A DNA stretch of 64,000 nt from Kamptonema sp. UHCC 0994 (GCF_029167235.1 NZ_JARFTR010000078.1:18124-82123), one strand, 5' to 3'. Numbered from the stretch's first letter, positions 52,160 to 62,054 are shown. A program made the numbers and translations. Notes: generated by a model not told the origin, from the letters alone.

Positions 52160-52517
52160 TTGCCTGTAACCTCTAATCTATCTGCTTGTTCATTATTCCT
52201 AGTATTTTGGCAAATGAAATCCAAAATACCAGTAAATTCATCTTGAGTCCGATCGACTTGGCTTTTTCAACTTCCCACTACAGTCGTTACGATGGTTAGC
52301 GGTTAGCGATTGACCTTTAGGAGTGATATTCACAGCACCATCCACGCCTTTAGGCTATGGGTTTCCATTTTGAAGGAAGTTATGATGATGTTATCTAATA
52401 GTAGTGCGTGGTTGGAGATTTGAAGATTTCCACCAAACTCGATTATTCTATTCCCTTCTTCCCCTTCTTCCCCTAGTCCTGAGCATCGTAGTCCCTAGCC
52501 CCTAGCTATACTCAGTA
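52160..52517. other. Spacer between the DMT and PiT genes
   Basis: No gene is visible. The region is AT-rich, with a short GGTTAGC repeat at about 52290-52310 and CTTCTTCCCCTTCTTCCCC near 52450. The promoter of the DMT gene should be here, but no clear motif is visible. Confidence 0.45.
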
Positions 52518-53873
52518 TTAAATACCTAGAAAGAGGCGAGTTAGGCTGAAAATACCAGCCGCTAAAGCCGTAGCGATCGGGATCGTAATTACCCACGCTA
52601 AGCCAATTGACTGTAAAGTTTGAAATTTTACTGATTTCCAACTTCTGACAAGTCCGACTCCGACCACTGCACCAACTAAAGCATGGGATGTAGAAACGGG
52701 TAAACCTAAGCGGGAAGAGATTAAAACTGTAGTCGCGGTAGCTAATTCTGCACAGAAGCCACCGCTAGGCTGTAGTTCAATTATGCCTTCGCCAACGGTC
52801 GCAATTACTTTTTTGCCCCAGATGGCTAACCCTGTGACTATGCCTATACCTCCAAGCGCTAAAATCCATAGGGGAACATTGAAATCGTTTAGAGGAATGG
52901 AACCTGTGCGGCGAATGTAGGCGATCGCAGCTAAGGGTGCTACAGCATTCCCTACATCATTCGAGCCATGAGCAAAAGCCACAAAACAAGCACTTAGAAC
53001 TTGAAATCGCCCCATTTGTCGCTCAATTAAGGAATTGGGAAGGGGAGAGGGGGAACAGAGGGGCAGAGGGGCAGAGGAGAGATTTCCGTCTTCCATCTCC
53101 CCCACTCCCCCGCTTCCCCTCTCCCCCTCTCCCCTTCCCAATTGCTGCCAACTGATGGTAGTCAGAGAAAAAGTGGCGATCGCACCCAGAAAAATGGCAA
53201 TATCGTGAGTAGGTAAATTCCAACCTAACTGCTCTGAAACAATCTTTTGTAAAGGTATACTCAAAGTTGGCAGCACAATTACCCCAAAAATGCCCAACAG
53301 TGCTGCACTTAACCAGGGAATCCATTCCTGCAATTGCCTCAAGGGATCTGGGCGATCGAGAATCCCACGCTTTACTAAACTGTAAAATAAAGCCGCGATC
53401 GCACCGCTGACTACAGGCGTAACTAACCAAGTCAGGGAAATAATACCAATAGTTTGCCAGTGAACCGCACCAACTCCAGCCGCCACCGAACTAAAACCCG
53501 CGATCGCACCTACCACCGCATGGGAAGAAGAAACAGGTAAACCCCAACTGGTAGCGATTTGCAGCCATAAACCGCAACTCACCAACACCGATACCATACC
53601 AATTAAGAACACCTGTGGCATTGAAACGAAGGCCGCAGAATTAATAACACCCGTTGCGAGAGTTTCCGATACCCCTTGACCGAAAAACACGGCTCCTGTA
53701 AACTCCAAAATTCCGGCTATAATTATTGCCTGTCGCAAAGTCAGAGCTTTTGACCCTACCGATGTCCCCATTGAATTAGCAACATCATTCGCCCCCAAAT
53801 TCGCGGCGAGATATAATGCCAGGAGTGCGATTGCTCCCAGTTGGAAAAAGTTAGCCCAAGAGACATCCAACAT
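52518..53873 (-). CDS. PiT-family inorganic phosphate transporter
   Basis: This is a low-affinity phosphate (PHO4 family) transporter with many membrane segments. It has the duplicated signatures GANDVANSMGTSVGS near the N-terminus and AHGSNDVGNAVAPLAAI in the second half. The central cytoplasmic loop carries a low-complexity Gly/Glu/Ser/Pro-rich insert (about residues 245-285) encoded by short purine-rich repeats at 53040-53145. 451 residues. Confidence 0.93.
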   Translation of the reverse strand: MLDVSWANFFQLGAIALLALYLAANLGANDVANSMGTSVGSKALTLRQAIIIAGILEFTGAVFFGQGVSETLATGVINSAAFVSMPQVFLIGMVSVLVSCGLWLQIATSWGLPVSSSHAVVGAIAGFSSVAAGVGAVHWQTIGIISLTWLVTPVVSGAIAALFYSLVKRGILDRPDPLRQLQEWIPWLSAALLGIFGVIVLPTLSIPLQKIVSEQLGWNLPTHDIAIFLGAIATFSLTTISWQQLGRGEGERGSGGVGEMEDGNLSSAPLPLCSPSPLPNSLIERQMGRFQVLSACFVAFAHGSNDVGNAVAPLAAIAYIRRTGSIPLNDFNVPLWILALGGIGIVTGLAIWGKKVIATVGEGIIELQPSGGFCAELATATTVLISSRLGLPVSTSHALVGAVVGVGLVRSWKSVKFQTLQSIGLAWVITIPIATALAAGIFSLTRLFLGI

Positions 53874-53947
53874 AAAAACTTGTTTAGACTTGATTTAGCG
53901 ATCGCTTTTGCCATATCATAGTAGATTGTGAGTTTCGGCAAAATTTT

Positions 53948-54331
53948 ATGAAATGTGCAGAGATCGTCCGCTCGATTGAGACGGAAGAAATCAATAAGCT
54001 CAAAGTAGAGCTCAAGAAAGAACTTCCTGAAATCCACGTAGGCGACACCGTGAAAGTCGGCGTGAGAATTGTAGAAAGCGGGAAAGAACGAATCCAACCC
54101 TACGAAGGTACAGTCATTGCCAAGCGCAACGGCAGCATCAACGAAACAATTACCGTCCGCCGAGTGTTTCAAGGCGTAGGAGTCGAGAGGGTATTTCTGA
54201 TCCACTCACCCCGTATTGTCACGATCAAAATTATCCGCAGAGGGAAAGTGCGCCGCGCCAAGCTATACTATTTGCGCGATCGCGTCGGCAAAGCCACCCG
54301 AATCAAACAACGATTCGACCGACCCTTGTAA
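53948..54331 (+). CDS. rplS: 50S ribosomal protein L19
   Basis: L19 sits at the 30S-50S interface. The 127-residue sequence shows [64 protein letters not shown], nearly diagnostic for the family. It is divergent from the phosphate transporter gene with a 74-base spacer and is followed by tRNA-Trp and the secE-nusG-L11 cluster, a known cyanobacterial order. Confidence 0.97.
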   Translation: MKCAEIVRSIETEEINKLKVELKKELPEIHVGDTVKVGVRIVESGKERIQPYEGTVIAKRNGSINETITVRRVFQGVGVERVFLIHSPRIVTIKIIRRGKVRRAKLYYLRDRVGKATRIKQRFDRPL

Positions 54332-54446
54332 AAAATGGGGCTTGCCAAAATTGCCGACTACCCAATTTGGAAATTTTGCTTGCGTTCGCGATCGCATTCT
54401 GTTAGACTAGAAATCTAGAGGTTAACCCAATCAAGTCAAACCGGAT

Positions 54447-54519
54447 GCGCTCTTAGTTCAGTTGGTAGAACGCAGGTCTCCAAAACCTGATGTCGGGGGT
54501 TCAAGTCCTCCAGGGCGCG
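54447..54519 (+). tRNA. tRNA-Trp (anticodon CCA)
   Basis: A 73-nt cloverleaf: acceptor GCGCTCT with AGGGCGC (one G-U pair), D arm AGTTCAGTTGGTAGAAC, anticodon stem CAGGT/ACCTG with loop CTCCAAA, T arm GGGGGTTCAAGTCCTCC, discriminator G. The 3' CCA is not encoded. It precedes secE, as in many bacteria. Confidence 0.96.
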
Positions 54520-54892
54520 CTGAATCACCAACTTTTTAAAGTTCTTCCCAAAAGCGCCGAGATTTATGGCTACATCAAGCCTAAATCGCCAACTTTTGGG
54601 TAGAATTAATTTTGTGGGCGATTCACTAAAAACGGCAGAAACAGACGCTTTGTTTCGCGTCTTAATTCTCAGTTGCGCCTGTAAGATCGCTGTTTTACAC
54701 AAAACCAAAACAGTTCTAGTCAGGAAACATTGAGATTAACTGCCCGGATCAGCAGAAGCTCAATGCGCGGATTTGAGGTTTGGGATACATTGAGTGAGCC
54801 GTTTAGGTTTAAAGTCCTTAAACCTGCAAATCGCTCAAAGCATCTAAAATCTAAAATCTAAAAATCTAAAATCGCAAAGGGGATTAGCAATC
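54520..54892. other. Spacer between tRNA-Trp and secE
   Basis: No gene is called in these 373 bases; a minus-strand frame (54436-54708) runs through the tRNA and is spurious. The end holds an ATCTAAA-type heptamer run (about 54841-54870) before the secE ribosome-binding site. Confidence 0.5.
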
Positions 54893-55123
54893 GTGGCGAA
54901 GAAAGACGAAGCACAATTAGTAAAAGAAACAGCGCCTGGGTTCAACCCCACGAGTTTTTTCAAGGAAACTAAAGAAGAACTCGACAAAGTGGTTTGGCCC
55001 AGTCGGCAGCAGCTAGTGAGTGAGTCCTTTGCCGTAGTCTTGATGGTAATCCTCTCGGCAAGCCTAATCTACCTAGTAGATAACTTTTTTAATTGGGCAG
55101 CGGCACAGGTGTTTGCAGCATGA
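54893..55123 (+). CDS. secE: Preprotein translocase subunit SecE
   Basis: SecE stabilises SecY in the plasma/thylakoid membrane translocon. The 76-residue protein has the single C-terminal membrane helix (about 48-68) preceded by FFKETKEELDKVVWPSRQQLVSES, the conserved amphipathic region. The start is GTG with GGGG upstream. It overlaps nusG by four bases (ATGA). Confidence 0.95.
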   Translation: MAKKDEAQLVKETAPGFNPTSFFKETKEELDKVVWPSRQQLVSESFAVVLMVILSASLIYLVDNFFNWAAAQVFAA

Positions 55124-55755
55124 CTTTTGCATCAGAAGAATCTCTGAATTCTACACAAAGGTCGGAGGCAGACGCGCCGGAACTTCCACCGACCGAAGCC
55201 CGCTGGTTTGCCGTTCAGGTAGCTTCCGGCTGCGAGAAACGAGTCAAAGCCAACTTGGATCAGCGGATTCAAACATTGGACGTGAACGATCGCATTCTTG
55301 AGGTAGAAATTCCTCAAACTCCTGCAATCAAATTGGGCAAAGATGGCGCACGTCGGCAGTCAGATGAAAAAGTCTTTCCCGGCTACGTCCTCATCCGAAT
55401 GTTCATGGACGAGGAAACGTGGCAAGTTGTTAAAAATACCCCGAATGTGATTAACTTTGTCGGGGCAGAGCAAAAACGTCGCTATGGGCGAGGGCGTGGT
55501 CACGTCAAACCGTTACCTCTGAGTAATTCAGAAGTAGAACGGATCTTCAGACAAACTCAGGAAGCAGAACCAGTTGTCAAAGTTTCAATGGCAGCAGGAG
55601 ATCACGTTGTGGTACTTTCTGGGCCGTTTAAAGACTTTGAAGGCGATGTGATTGAAGTCAGCCCAGAACGAAATAAGCTCAAAGTATTGCTCTCAATTTT
55701 CGGACGCGATACGCCCGTAGAATTAGAGTTTAATCAGGTTCAGAAACATAGCTAA
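55120..55755 (+). CDS. nusG: Transcription termination/antitermination factor NusG
   Basis: NusG binds RNA polymerase and affects elongation, pausing and coupling with ribosomes. The NGN domain ([20 protein letters not shown]...[26 protein letters not shown]) and KOW domain ([23 protein letters not shown]) are complete. The ATG at 55120 overlaps the secE stop as ATGA, so it is preferred to the longer in-frame start at 55093. 211 residues; its stop overlaps the rplK start. Confidence 0.97.
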   Translation: MTFASEESLNSTQRSEADAPELPPTEARWFAVQVASGCEKRVKANLDQRIQTLDVNDRILEVEIPQTPAIKLGKDGARRQSDEKVFPGYVLIRMFMDEETWQVVKNTPNVINFVGAEQKRRYGRGRGHVKPLPLSNSEVERIFRQTQEAEPVVKVSMAAGDHVVVLSGPFKDFEGDVIEVSPERNKLKVLLSIFGRDTPVELEFNQVQKHS

Positions 55756-56180
55756 TGGCAAAGAAAATTGTTGCGGTAATTAAGTTGGCGATTACGGCGG
55801 GAAAAGCCAACCCAGCACCTCCGATCGGCCCAGCCTTGGGTCAGCATGGTGTCAACATCATGATGTTTTGTAAGGAGTACAACGCTAGAACTGCCGACCA
55901 AGCAGGTCTAGTGGTGCCGGTAGAAATTTCCGTGTTTGAAGACCGGAGTTTTACGTTTATTCTCAAAACCCCGCCAGCGTCGGTGCTAATTCAAAAAGCA
56001 GCCGGCATTCCCAAGGGTTCAGGCGAATCGAACCGCAAAAAAGTCGGCTCGATTACCCGAAGTCAGCTACGGGAAATTGCGGAAACAAAAATGCCAGACC
56101 TCAATGCTAATGACATTGATTCCGCGATGAAAATTGTGGAAGGAACGGCTAGGAATATGGGCGTAGCGATCGCAGATTGA
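55755..56180 (+). CDS. rplK: 50S ribosomal protein L11
   Basis: L11 is part of the GTPase-associated centre. The 141-residue protein begins [35 protein letters not shown] and is full length. It starts at the last base of the nusG stop codon, so the two are coupled. It is followed by rplA after 83 bases. Confidence 0.98.
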   Translation: MAKKIVAVIKLAITAGKANPAPPIGPALGQHGVNIMMFCKEYNARTADQAGLVVPVEISVFEDRSFTFILKTPPASVLIQKAAGIPKGSGESNRKKVGSITRSQLREIAETKMPDLNANDIDSAMKIVEGTARNMGVAIAD

Positions 56181-56263
56181 TCCTTCAATCTCAAATCCAA
56201 AATCTAAGTAAAATCAATTATGGGGGAGAGGCAGAGCTTCGCTAACAACCCCAGGAGAAAAAA

Positions 56264-56977
56264 ATGGCAAAAAAAGAGTCTCGCAGAATTAAAGAGCTCA
56301 AAAAGAAAGTAGAAGATAGGGTTTATCAACCACTGGAAGCCCTAGAACTCCTCAAAGAAACAGCAACGGCTAAATTTCCCGAAGCTGCTGAGGCACATAT
56401 CCGCTTAGGAATTGACCCTAAATATACGGATCAGCAGTTGCGGACAACCGTATCGCTACCCAAAGGAACTGGTCAAATTGTCCGCATTGCGGTAATTGCC
56501 AAGGGTGAAAAAGTTAAAGAAGCCTTAAATGCGGGTGCAGACATTGCTGGTTCTGAAGAATTAATCGATGAAATTCAGAAAGGCATGATGGACTTTGACC
56601 GCTTGATTGCTACACCAGACGTGATGGCACAAGTGGCAAAATTGGGCCGCTTGCTAGGCCCTCGCGGTTTGATGCCTTCTCCAAAAGGTGGTACTGTCAC
56701 CTTTGATTTGGCACAGGCGATCGAAGAGTTTAAAGGTGGTAAGCTAGAATTTAGAGCCGATCGCACAGGCATTGTTCATGTCATGTTCGGCAAAGCAGCT
56801 TTCTCTGCTGAAGACTTACTCGTGAACCTACACGCTTTGCAAGAAACCATTGAGCGCAACCGTCCTTCTGGTGCGAAGGGTCGCTACTGGCGCACAATGT
56901 ATGTATCAGCAACGATGGGCCCGTCAATTCAAGTTGACATCAGTGCTCTGCGCGATCTGAAACTTGATGCAGCGTAA
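56264..56977 (+). CDS. rplA: 50S ribosomal protein L1
   Basis: L1 forms the mobile stalk at the E site and in many bacteria represses its own operon. Its 237 residues include [33 protein letters not shown] and the conserved [20 protein letters not shown] ribosome-binding site precedes the ATG. It follows rplK and is followed by heptamer repeats and the L10 leader. Confidence 0.98.
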   Translation: MAKKESRRIKELKKKVEDRVYQPLEALELLKETATAKFPEAAEAHIRLGIDPKYTDQQLRTTVSLPKGTGQIVRIAVIAKGEKVKEALNAGADIAGSEELIDEIQKGMMDFDRLIATPDVMAQVAKLGRLLGPRGLMPSPKGGTVTFDLAQAIEEFKGGKLEFRADRTGIVHVMFGKAAFSAEDLLVNLHALQETIERNRPSGAKGRYWRTMYVSATMGPSIQVDISALRDLKLDAA

Positions 56978-56982
56978 TCGTT

Positions 56983-57013
56983 AATGGTTAACAGTTAACC
57001 GTTAACAGTTAAC
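56983..57013. repeat. GTTAACA heptamers after rplA
   Basis: Four GTTAAC(A/C/G) units lie directly downstream of the rplA stop and before the L10 leader. Confidence 0.8.
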
Positions 57014-57034
57014 GAATACAAATACAAATCAAAT

Positions 57035-57192
57035 AAGCCATAGACAGCAGGTGTTAACACCTTAATTTCCTGCCGAGGCTAAGAAAGTAAAAACTTAAAA
57101 TTAAGTAAAAGTTAAAAATTTTTAATTTTTAATTTTTAATCTCTAATTTTTAATTTTTATTTCCTTACCCCGGCTTGAAAGTCGGGGTTTTT
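57035..57192 (+). ncRNA. Ribosomal protein L10 leader with terminal attenuator hairpin
   Basis: The sequence AGACAGCAGGTG...TTTCCTGCCGAGG at 57041-57078 is the conserved core of the L10 leader RNA (bound by L10/L12 for autoregulation). The leader ends with ACCCCG...CGGGGT plus a T-run (57167-57192), a terminator-like hairpin immediately before rplJ. The middle (about 57105-57165) is replaced by AT heptamers (TTTTTAA), which lengthen the leader unusually. Confidence 0.8.
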
Positions 57193-57231
57193 GATTGGCA
57201 GTTTGGGATTTTTAAAGGAGGTGAGACAAGT

Positions 57232-57780
57232 ATGGGCAAAACTGTAGCACAGAAAAATGAAATCATTACTGAACTCAAGGACAGCTTGAGTCAGTCGCAA
57301 CTGGCAGTCATCATTGACTATCAGGGGCTATCTGTTGCGGAAATCACAGATTTGCGTCGTCGTCTGCGTCCAAAAGGTAGCAGTTGCACAGTGACGAAAA
57401 ACACGCTGATGCGAATTGCTGTTGAGGGCGACGCGAAATGGCAACCGATGCAGGAATTACTGAAAGGTGCTTCTGCTTTAGTGTTTGTCAAAGAAGATAT
57501 CAGCGGCGCGATTAAAGCTTACCAAGAGTTCCAAAAAGCTTCTAAGAAGAGTACTCTTCGCGGCGGCGTGATGGAAGGAAAGCTTTTAAAAGAAGCTGAT
57601 ATTAAAGCGCTGGCGGATCTTCCGTCTAAGGAACAACTCATGGCTCAAATTGCTGGTGCTATCAATGGTGTGGCTACCAAGCTGGCTGTGGGTATCAATC
57701 AAGTTCCTACTTCTATCGCTCGCGGCCTCAAGGCTTATGCCGAAAAGGAAGGCGGCGAAACAACTGAAGCATCTGAGTAA
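57232..57780 (+). CDS. rplJ: 50S ribosomal protein L10
   Basis: L10 anchors the L7/L12 dimers on the ribosome stalk. The 182-residue protein contains GKTVAQKNEIITELKDSLSQSQLAVIIDYQGLSVAEITDLRRRLR and the C-terminal helix binding L7/L12. The ATG at 57232 is chosen because AAAGGAGG lies nine bases upstream and it follows the L10 leader; the frame is open to 57175 inside the leader. Confidence 0.97.
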   Translation: MGKTVAQKNEIITELKDSLSQSQLAVIIDYQGLSVAEITDLRRRLRPKGSSCTVTKNTLMRIAVEGDAKWQPMQELLKGASALVFVKEDISGAIKAYQEFQKASKKSTLRGGVMEGKLLKEADIKALADLPSKEQLMAQIAGAINGVATKLAVGINQVPTSIARGLKAYAEKEGGETTEASE

Positions 57781-57805
57781 GTTGCTAGTAATAGCAAATC
57801 ACAGC

Positions 57806-57860
57806 TAACAGTTAACAGTTAACAGTTAACAGTTAACAGTTAACAGTTAACAGTTAACAA
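57806..57860. repeat. GTTAACA heptamers between rplJ and rplL
   Basis: Seven or eight GTTAACA units occupy half of the 114-base spacer between the stalk protein genes. A free ribosome-binding site (TAGGAG) remains just before rplL. Confidence 0.85.
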
Positions 57861-57894
57861 ATTCAAATCCAAAATCGAACTAGGAGTTCAACAA

Positions 57895-58284
57895 ATGTCT
57901 GCTGCAACCGATCAAATTCTCGAACAACTCAAATCCCTAACTCTGTTGGAAGCTTCCGAATTGGTGAAGCAAATTGAAGAAGCCTTCGGCGTTAGCGCTG
58001 CGGCTCCTGTGGGCGGTATGATGATGGTTGGCCCTGGTGCTGCCGCTGCTGTTGAAGAGGTAGAAGAGCAAACAGAATTCGATGTGATTCTCGAAGAAGT
58101 TCCTGCTGATAAGAAAATCGCTATTCTTAAGGAAGTGCGGACTATTACCGGTTTGGGTCTGAAGGAAGCGAAGGACTTGGTAGAAGCTGCACCGAAGGCA
58201 GTTAAGGAAGCGATCGCAAAGGCTGCTGCTGAAGATATCAAGAAACAGTTAGAAGCCGTCGGAGCGAAAATAGCTATCAAGTAA
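57895..58284 (+). CDS. rplL: 50S ribosomal protein L7/L12
   Basis: L7/L12 recruits translation factors to the ribosome. The 129-residue protein has the N-terminal dimerisation helices ([28 protein letters not shown]), the Ala-rich hinge (about 35-55) and the C-terminal domain ([45 protein letters not shown]). It ends the operon; a rho-independent terminator follows. Confidence 0.98.
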   Translation: MSAATDQILEQLKSLTLLEASELVKQIEEAFGVSAAAPVGGMMMVGPGAAAAVEEVEEQTEFDVILEEVPADKKIAILKEVRTITGLGLKEAKDLVEAAPKAVKEAIAKAAAEDIKKQLEAVGAKIAIK

Positions 58285-58315
58285 TTAACTTGATAAGTAT
58301 TAGCATCTTTCTTCG

Positions 58316-58341
58316 CCCTCCTTTTTTAAGGGGGGTTTTTT
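58316..58341 (+). terminator. Rho-independent terminator after rplL
   Basis: CCCTCCTT and AAGGGGGG form an 8-bp stem (one G-T pair) with a TTTT loop, followed by a run of T, 32 bases after the rplL stop. Confidence 0.8.
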
Positions 58342-58407
58342 GAGTCGATCGGGACTTAGGCAAAATCCCACAGGAGTTACGCACACTTTACGGATGCCCG
58401 ATCGCGA

Positions 58408-59502
58408 CTACCCCATTCTTCCCAACACCAACCTAATTACATCAGCAGTTACCCGATCCGTAATTGTCACCACACCAATCTGGGTAGGCAAAATAAACCT
58501 TACTTTGCTATCTTGTACCTTCTTATCAGTTTGCAAAGTCTCTAAAATTTCCTCAATATCTAAACCTGATGGCAACTTTACAGGCAAACCTGCCTTTTGA
58601 ATCAAAGCTAATTGTCGGCGATCGCACTCACTATCCCACATCCCCAACTCTACCGCCAATCCACTCGCGGCTACCATCCCAATCGCCACCCCTTCACCGT
58701 GATTTACTACCTTATAACCAGTTACACTTTCTATGGCATGACCAATAGTATGACCGTAATTTAAAATCGCTCTTAATCCCGATTCTTTTTCATCTTTACT
58801 TACCACATCAGCCTTAGCTTGGCAAGACTTACTTAAAATTTCTGGTAACAAATCGGCTGGAAAATAACGCATTTGATCTAATCGTTTGCACTTTTCTAAT
58901 TGTGCAAATAACTCTGCATCCCAAATTACGCCATACTTAATAACTTCCGCCATCCCTGCACGCAATTCTCGCGGTGGTAGAGTCTTCAAAACCTCTGGAT
59001 CGATTAATACTAATCGCGGTTGATGAAAAGCACCAATTAAATTTTTACCTTGGGGATGATTAACGCCAGTTTTGCCACCAATGGAAGCATCAACCATTGC
59101 TAGCAGAGAAGTTGGCACTTGCACCACATTAATACCACGCAGCCAAGTTGCGGCCGCAAAACCTGCCATATCGCCAACAACGCCGCCTCCCAAAGCGATA
59201 ATAGTTGAGGAACGTTCGAGGCGATGTTCCAAGGCTGAATTGTAAATTCTTTGGAGACCAGTTAATGTTTTATATTGTTCGCCTACGGGGAGGATATGGC
59301 TGGCGACTTCAAAACCTGCTTTTTGTAAAGATGCGATCGCCTTTTCCCCATAGTGGCGAAATATCATCTGGTTAGACACGATTAAGACTTTTTTGCCTAA
59401 ATTTAGAGCTCCCACCTGCGTGCCGAGTTCGTCTAAACCGCCAGATGCGATCGCAATATCGTAAGATTGCGGCCCTAAATCAACACGAATAACTGACTGC
59501 AT
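58408..59502 (-). CDS. aroB: 3-dehydroquinate synthase
   Basis: AroB converts DAHP to 3-dehydroquinate, step two of the shikimate pathway, using NAD+ and a divalent metal. The 364-residue protein has [44 protein letters not shown] and the metal-binding His residues in [11 protein letters not shown] and [11 protein letters not shown]. It is convergent with the ribosomal protein cluster. Confidence 0.96.
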   Translation of the reverse strand: MQSVIRVDLGPQSYDIAIASGGLDELGTQVGALNLGKKVLIVSNQMIFRHYGEKAIASLQKAGFEVASHILPVGEQYKTLTGLQRIYNSALEHRLERSSTIIALGGGVVGDMAGFAAATWLRGINVVQVPTSLLAMVDASIGGKTGVNHPQGKNLIGAFHQPRLVLIDPEVLKTLPPRELRAGMAEVIKYGVIWDAELFAQLEKCKRLDQMRYFPADLLPEILSKSCQAKADVVSKDEKESGLRAILNYGHTIGHAIESVTGYKVVNHGEGVAIGMVAASGLAVELGMWDSECDRRQLALIQKAGLPVKLPSGLDIEEILETLQTDKKVQDSKVRFILPTQIGVVTITDRVTADVIRLVLGRMG

Positions 59503-59594
59503 GGTAAAAACCTAAATCTTAATATCCCCTTTGGGGTGTATTGTAGCGCACACCATGTTTCAATGGTTGTTATTGATTTTATGGAGCAATGTAA

Positions 59595-59696
59595 ATGACT
59601 ATCAGTGGAGCAATAGCTTATTTTGTGATGTTCGGCGGTATGTTGGGTGTTGCCACCGTACTTTTGTTTGGTTTGCGTGCAGTTAAGCTGATTTAA
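59595..59696 (+). CDS. petL: Cytochrome b6f complex subunit PetL (33 residues)
   Basis: This short ORF reads MTISGAIAYFVMFGGMLGVATVLLFGLRAVKLI: a single membrane helix (about 7-27) ending in FGLRAVKLI, the usual C-terminal signature of cyanobacterial PetL. PetL is a small structural subunit of the b6f complex in the thylakoid. GGAG lies about nine bases upstream of the ATG. The sequence is too short for standard ORF calling. Identification is by pattern with known PetL; other b6f small subunits are less likely. Confidence 0.75.
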   Translation: MTISGAIAYFVMFGGMLGVATVLLFGLRAVKLI

Positions 59697-59708
59697 TAAA
59701 TAACTCCA

Positions 59709-59921
59709 GGCGAATAGAATTCGCGGCTACACAAACGAAGTCCGCCTGCGCGGACTGTAGAAATGCAACCCGCGTAGGCGGGTTTTATCTGTGTAGATGC
59801 GGTTTCTAACCCTTTCTTGGCGAATAGAATTCGCGGCTACACAAATGAAGTCCGCCTGCGCGGACTATAGAAATGCAACCCGCGTAGGCGGGTTTTGTCT
59901 GTGTAGACGCGGTTTCTAACC
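59709..59921. repeat. 110-bp tandem duplication downstream of petL
   Basis: Two copies (59709-59818 and 59819-59921) are about 95% alike. Each contains two hairpins, GTCCGCCTGCGCGGAC and ACCCGCGTAGGCGGGT, and the wider ACACAAAC(G)AAGTCC motif that recurs at 24581-24841 and 61994-62047. No coding potential. Confidence 0.85.
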
Positions 59922-59942
59922 GTCACCTTTCTTTCTTTCAAC

Positions 59943-61538
59943 TTACGCGATCGCGCGTTCTTTTTCCTCAGCAGGTGTAACTATTTCCTGCTGTGGTTGT
60001 TGCTTTTCGCTGGCTAAATACTCAACCAATTGAGCATCAATTTCATCCCGCACAATTTGGCGGTATTCTAAGAAGTGTTCGTTATGAGCGCAAACTGTCA
60101 AATAATGCTCCCAGACAGCAGGATTGCGCTTAATAATACTGAACAAATGATGCCAGAACATCCAGCGAGTATTACGCTTAATTCCTTGTCGCCAAATGAC
60201 GATACAAAGAGCTCGTAAGTCAATTAACTCAGGCAGTTTAAACGGCTTTTTCACCTTCGGCGCACCTAACATTAAGAAGTGTCGATAAGTGCGATCCAAA
60301 TATTTTTTCGGATCGTAAACATCACAAAATGCCTCGACATATTCCCGCGCAATATCTTCTAAAGGTCGCGTGGGAATAAAATTCATTAAAGTTGTCTGAT
60401 TCAAATTACCAGCTTTACCGCGCAACCGTCCTTCTTTTTCTAGTCTGTGCCACAAAGCTGTATGAGGTAAAGCTTGCAACATTCCAAAAGTTGTGCTAGG
60501 AATTGCCGCTGCTTCCGCAAACCGCACAATTCGCGAACCCGCACCCGGTTTTTCGCCATCAAAACCAATAATAAATCCAGCCATTACGCGCAAGCCAGAT
60601 TTAGTAATTGCCTCCATTGATTCTACTAAAGAATTCCGAGTATTTTGGAATTTTTTAGTCATTTGCAAGCTTTCTTCGTCAGGGGTTTCAACTCCCACAA
60701 ATACGGCATTAAAGTTGCATTCTGCCATCAAATCCATCATCTCTTGATCTTGAGCTAAATCTATGGATGCTTCGGTGTTGAAAACAAAGGGATATTGGCG
60801 TTCTTCTTGCCAAACTTTTAAATCTTTTAACAACAGTTTGACGTTGCGTTTATTGCCGATGAAATTGTCATCTACCATGAAAACGCCGCGCCGCCAACCT
60901 AATTGATAGAGGCATTCTAATTCTGCTAGCAGTTGTTCTGGAGCTTTTGTGCGGGGTTTGCGACCGTAGAGTACGATAATATCGCAGAATTCGCACTGGA
61001 AGGGGCAACCCCGCGAAAACTGGATGGACATTGAATCGTAGGCGTTTAGTTCCAGCAAGTCGAAACGGGGGACGGGGGTGGTGGTAACGTCGGGTTTTAC
61101 GCCATCGGATCGGTACATTCCGCTGGTTTCACCACGCGCAATCGCCTCTACGAACATTGGTAAAGTGATTTCGCCTTCGTCTAAAATCAGGTAATCTACC
61201 CCTGCTGCTTGGGGTTCCTCTGGTAGGGAAGTCGGGTATGGCCCCCCACAAGCGACTAATTTGCCACGCCGCTTAGCTTCGCGAATTTGGGCCAGTAAGT
61301 CCTCTTTTTGGACGATCATCGCGGAACAAATGACGAGTTCGGCCCATTGCCATTCATCTTCTGTTATGGCTCTAATGTTGCGATCGACTAATTTGAATTC
61401 CCACTCTTGGGGAAGGATGGCGGCGACTGTGACTAAACCCAGAGGGGGTAGCAATACCTTACGGTTGACGAGTTCTAGGATTTTTTCGTAAGACCAAAAG
61501 GTTTTGGGAAATTCGGGATAAACCAGTAAAACTCGCAT
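59943..61538 (-). CDS. B12-binding-domain radical SAM protein (DUF4070-type)
   Basis: An N-terminal cobalamin-binding-like domain (residues 1-150: ...YPEFPKTFWSY...LPPLGLVTVAAILP) is followed by a radical SAM core with the cluster motif CPFQCEFCD (about residue 182-190), and a C-terminal DUF4070-like region. Such enzymes catalyse methylations or other radical steps on unknown substrates. The ATG at 61538 is chosen over the in-frame 61553 because the AGGAG just upstream makes a good ribosome-binding site. 531 residues; substrate not predictable. Confidence 0.88.
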   Translation of the reverse strand: MRVLLVYPEFPKTFWSYEKILELVNRKVLLPPLGLVTVAAILPQEWEFKLVDRNIRAITEDEWQWAELVICSAMIVQKEDLLAQIREAKRRGKLVACGGPYPTSLPEEPQAAGVDYLILDEGEITLPMFVEAIARGETSGMYRSDGVKPDVTTTPVPRFDLLELNAYDSMSIQFSRGCPFQCEFCDIIVLYGRKPRTKAPEQLLAELECLYQLGWRRGVFMVDDNFIGNKRNVKLLLKDLKVWQEERQYPFVFNTEASIDLAQDQEMMDLMAECNFNAVFVGVETPDEESLQMTKKFQNTRNSLVESMEAITKSGLRVMAGFIIGFDGEKPGAGSRIVRFAEAAAIPSTTFGMLQALPHTALWHRLEKEGRLRGKAGNLNQTTLMNFIPTRPLEDIAREYVEAFCDVYDPKKYLDRTYRHFLMLGAPKVKKPFKLPELIDLRALCIVIWRQGIKRNTRWMFWHHLFSIIKRNPAVWEHYLTVCAHNEHFLEYRQIVRDEIDAQLVEYLASEKQQPQQEIVTPAEEKERAIA

Positions 61539-62054
61539 GATTAAACTCCTCACACTGGGATTTATTAAGTAGAAGGAAGAAGGAAGAAGGAAGAAGGAAG
61601 AAGGAAGAAGGAAGAAGGAAGAATGCTTATACAGTCGGCTTTTTAGTCATCTGTATTTTACGTTAAATTAGGTGGATTTACTTAGCAGGATTTAGAAGGC
61701 TGACTTAAGGTTAGCGCGATTGGGTTTTTTTGAGTAACTATAATATGGCGGGAATATGGCGGGATTTGGATTTTATATGTCTTTTGGGGTGCGGGTGCAG
61801 GAGAAATACATCAAAATTTTGCGATCGCTAACATTGAAAGTCTATACCATTAGCCGTAGGGTGGGCGCGGCGATCGCCCGTTCCGACTAGAAAAAATATC
61901 CTCAAGTCGTAACGCCCACACTACAAGGATTTAGTCTAACTTATAAAGCCCTCTTTTAAGAGCCTTTGGGCGATTGACTGCGTAAGTCCTATGTTAGTCC
62001 GCGTAGGCGGACTTCGTTTGTGTAGTAGCGGTTTCAACCGCCTAACTATTCTAG
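61539..62054. other. Spacer with heptamers and a dispersed inverted repeat
   Basis: No gene is visible. GGAAGAA units (61571-61622) are followed by AT-rich sequence, and AGTCCGCGTAGGCGGACT with its ACTTCGTTTGTGTAGT extension at 61994-62047, which is the same dispersed family as at 24581-24841 and 59709-59921, lies just downstream of the glycosyltransferase gene. Confidence 0.5.

Noticed and set aside
54436..54708. Minus-strand ORF of 90 codons
   Set aside because: It runs through tRNA-Trp and has no coding features.
61545..61555. Exact ACTCCTCACAC, the conserved core of the cyanobacterial Yfr1 small RNA
   Set aside because: The two flanking stem-loops and the terminal U-run of Yfr1 are absent. 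On the minus strand the same bases form the ribosome-binding site of the radical SAM gene, which explains them.
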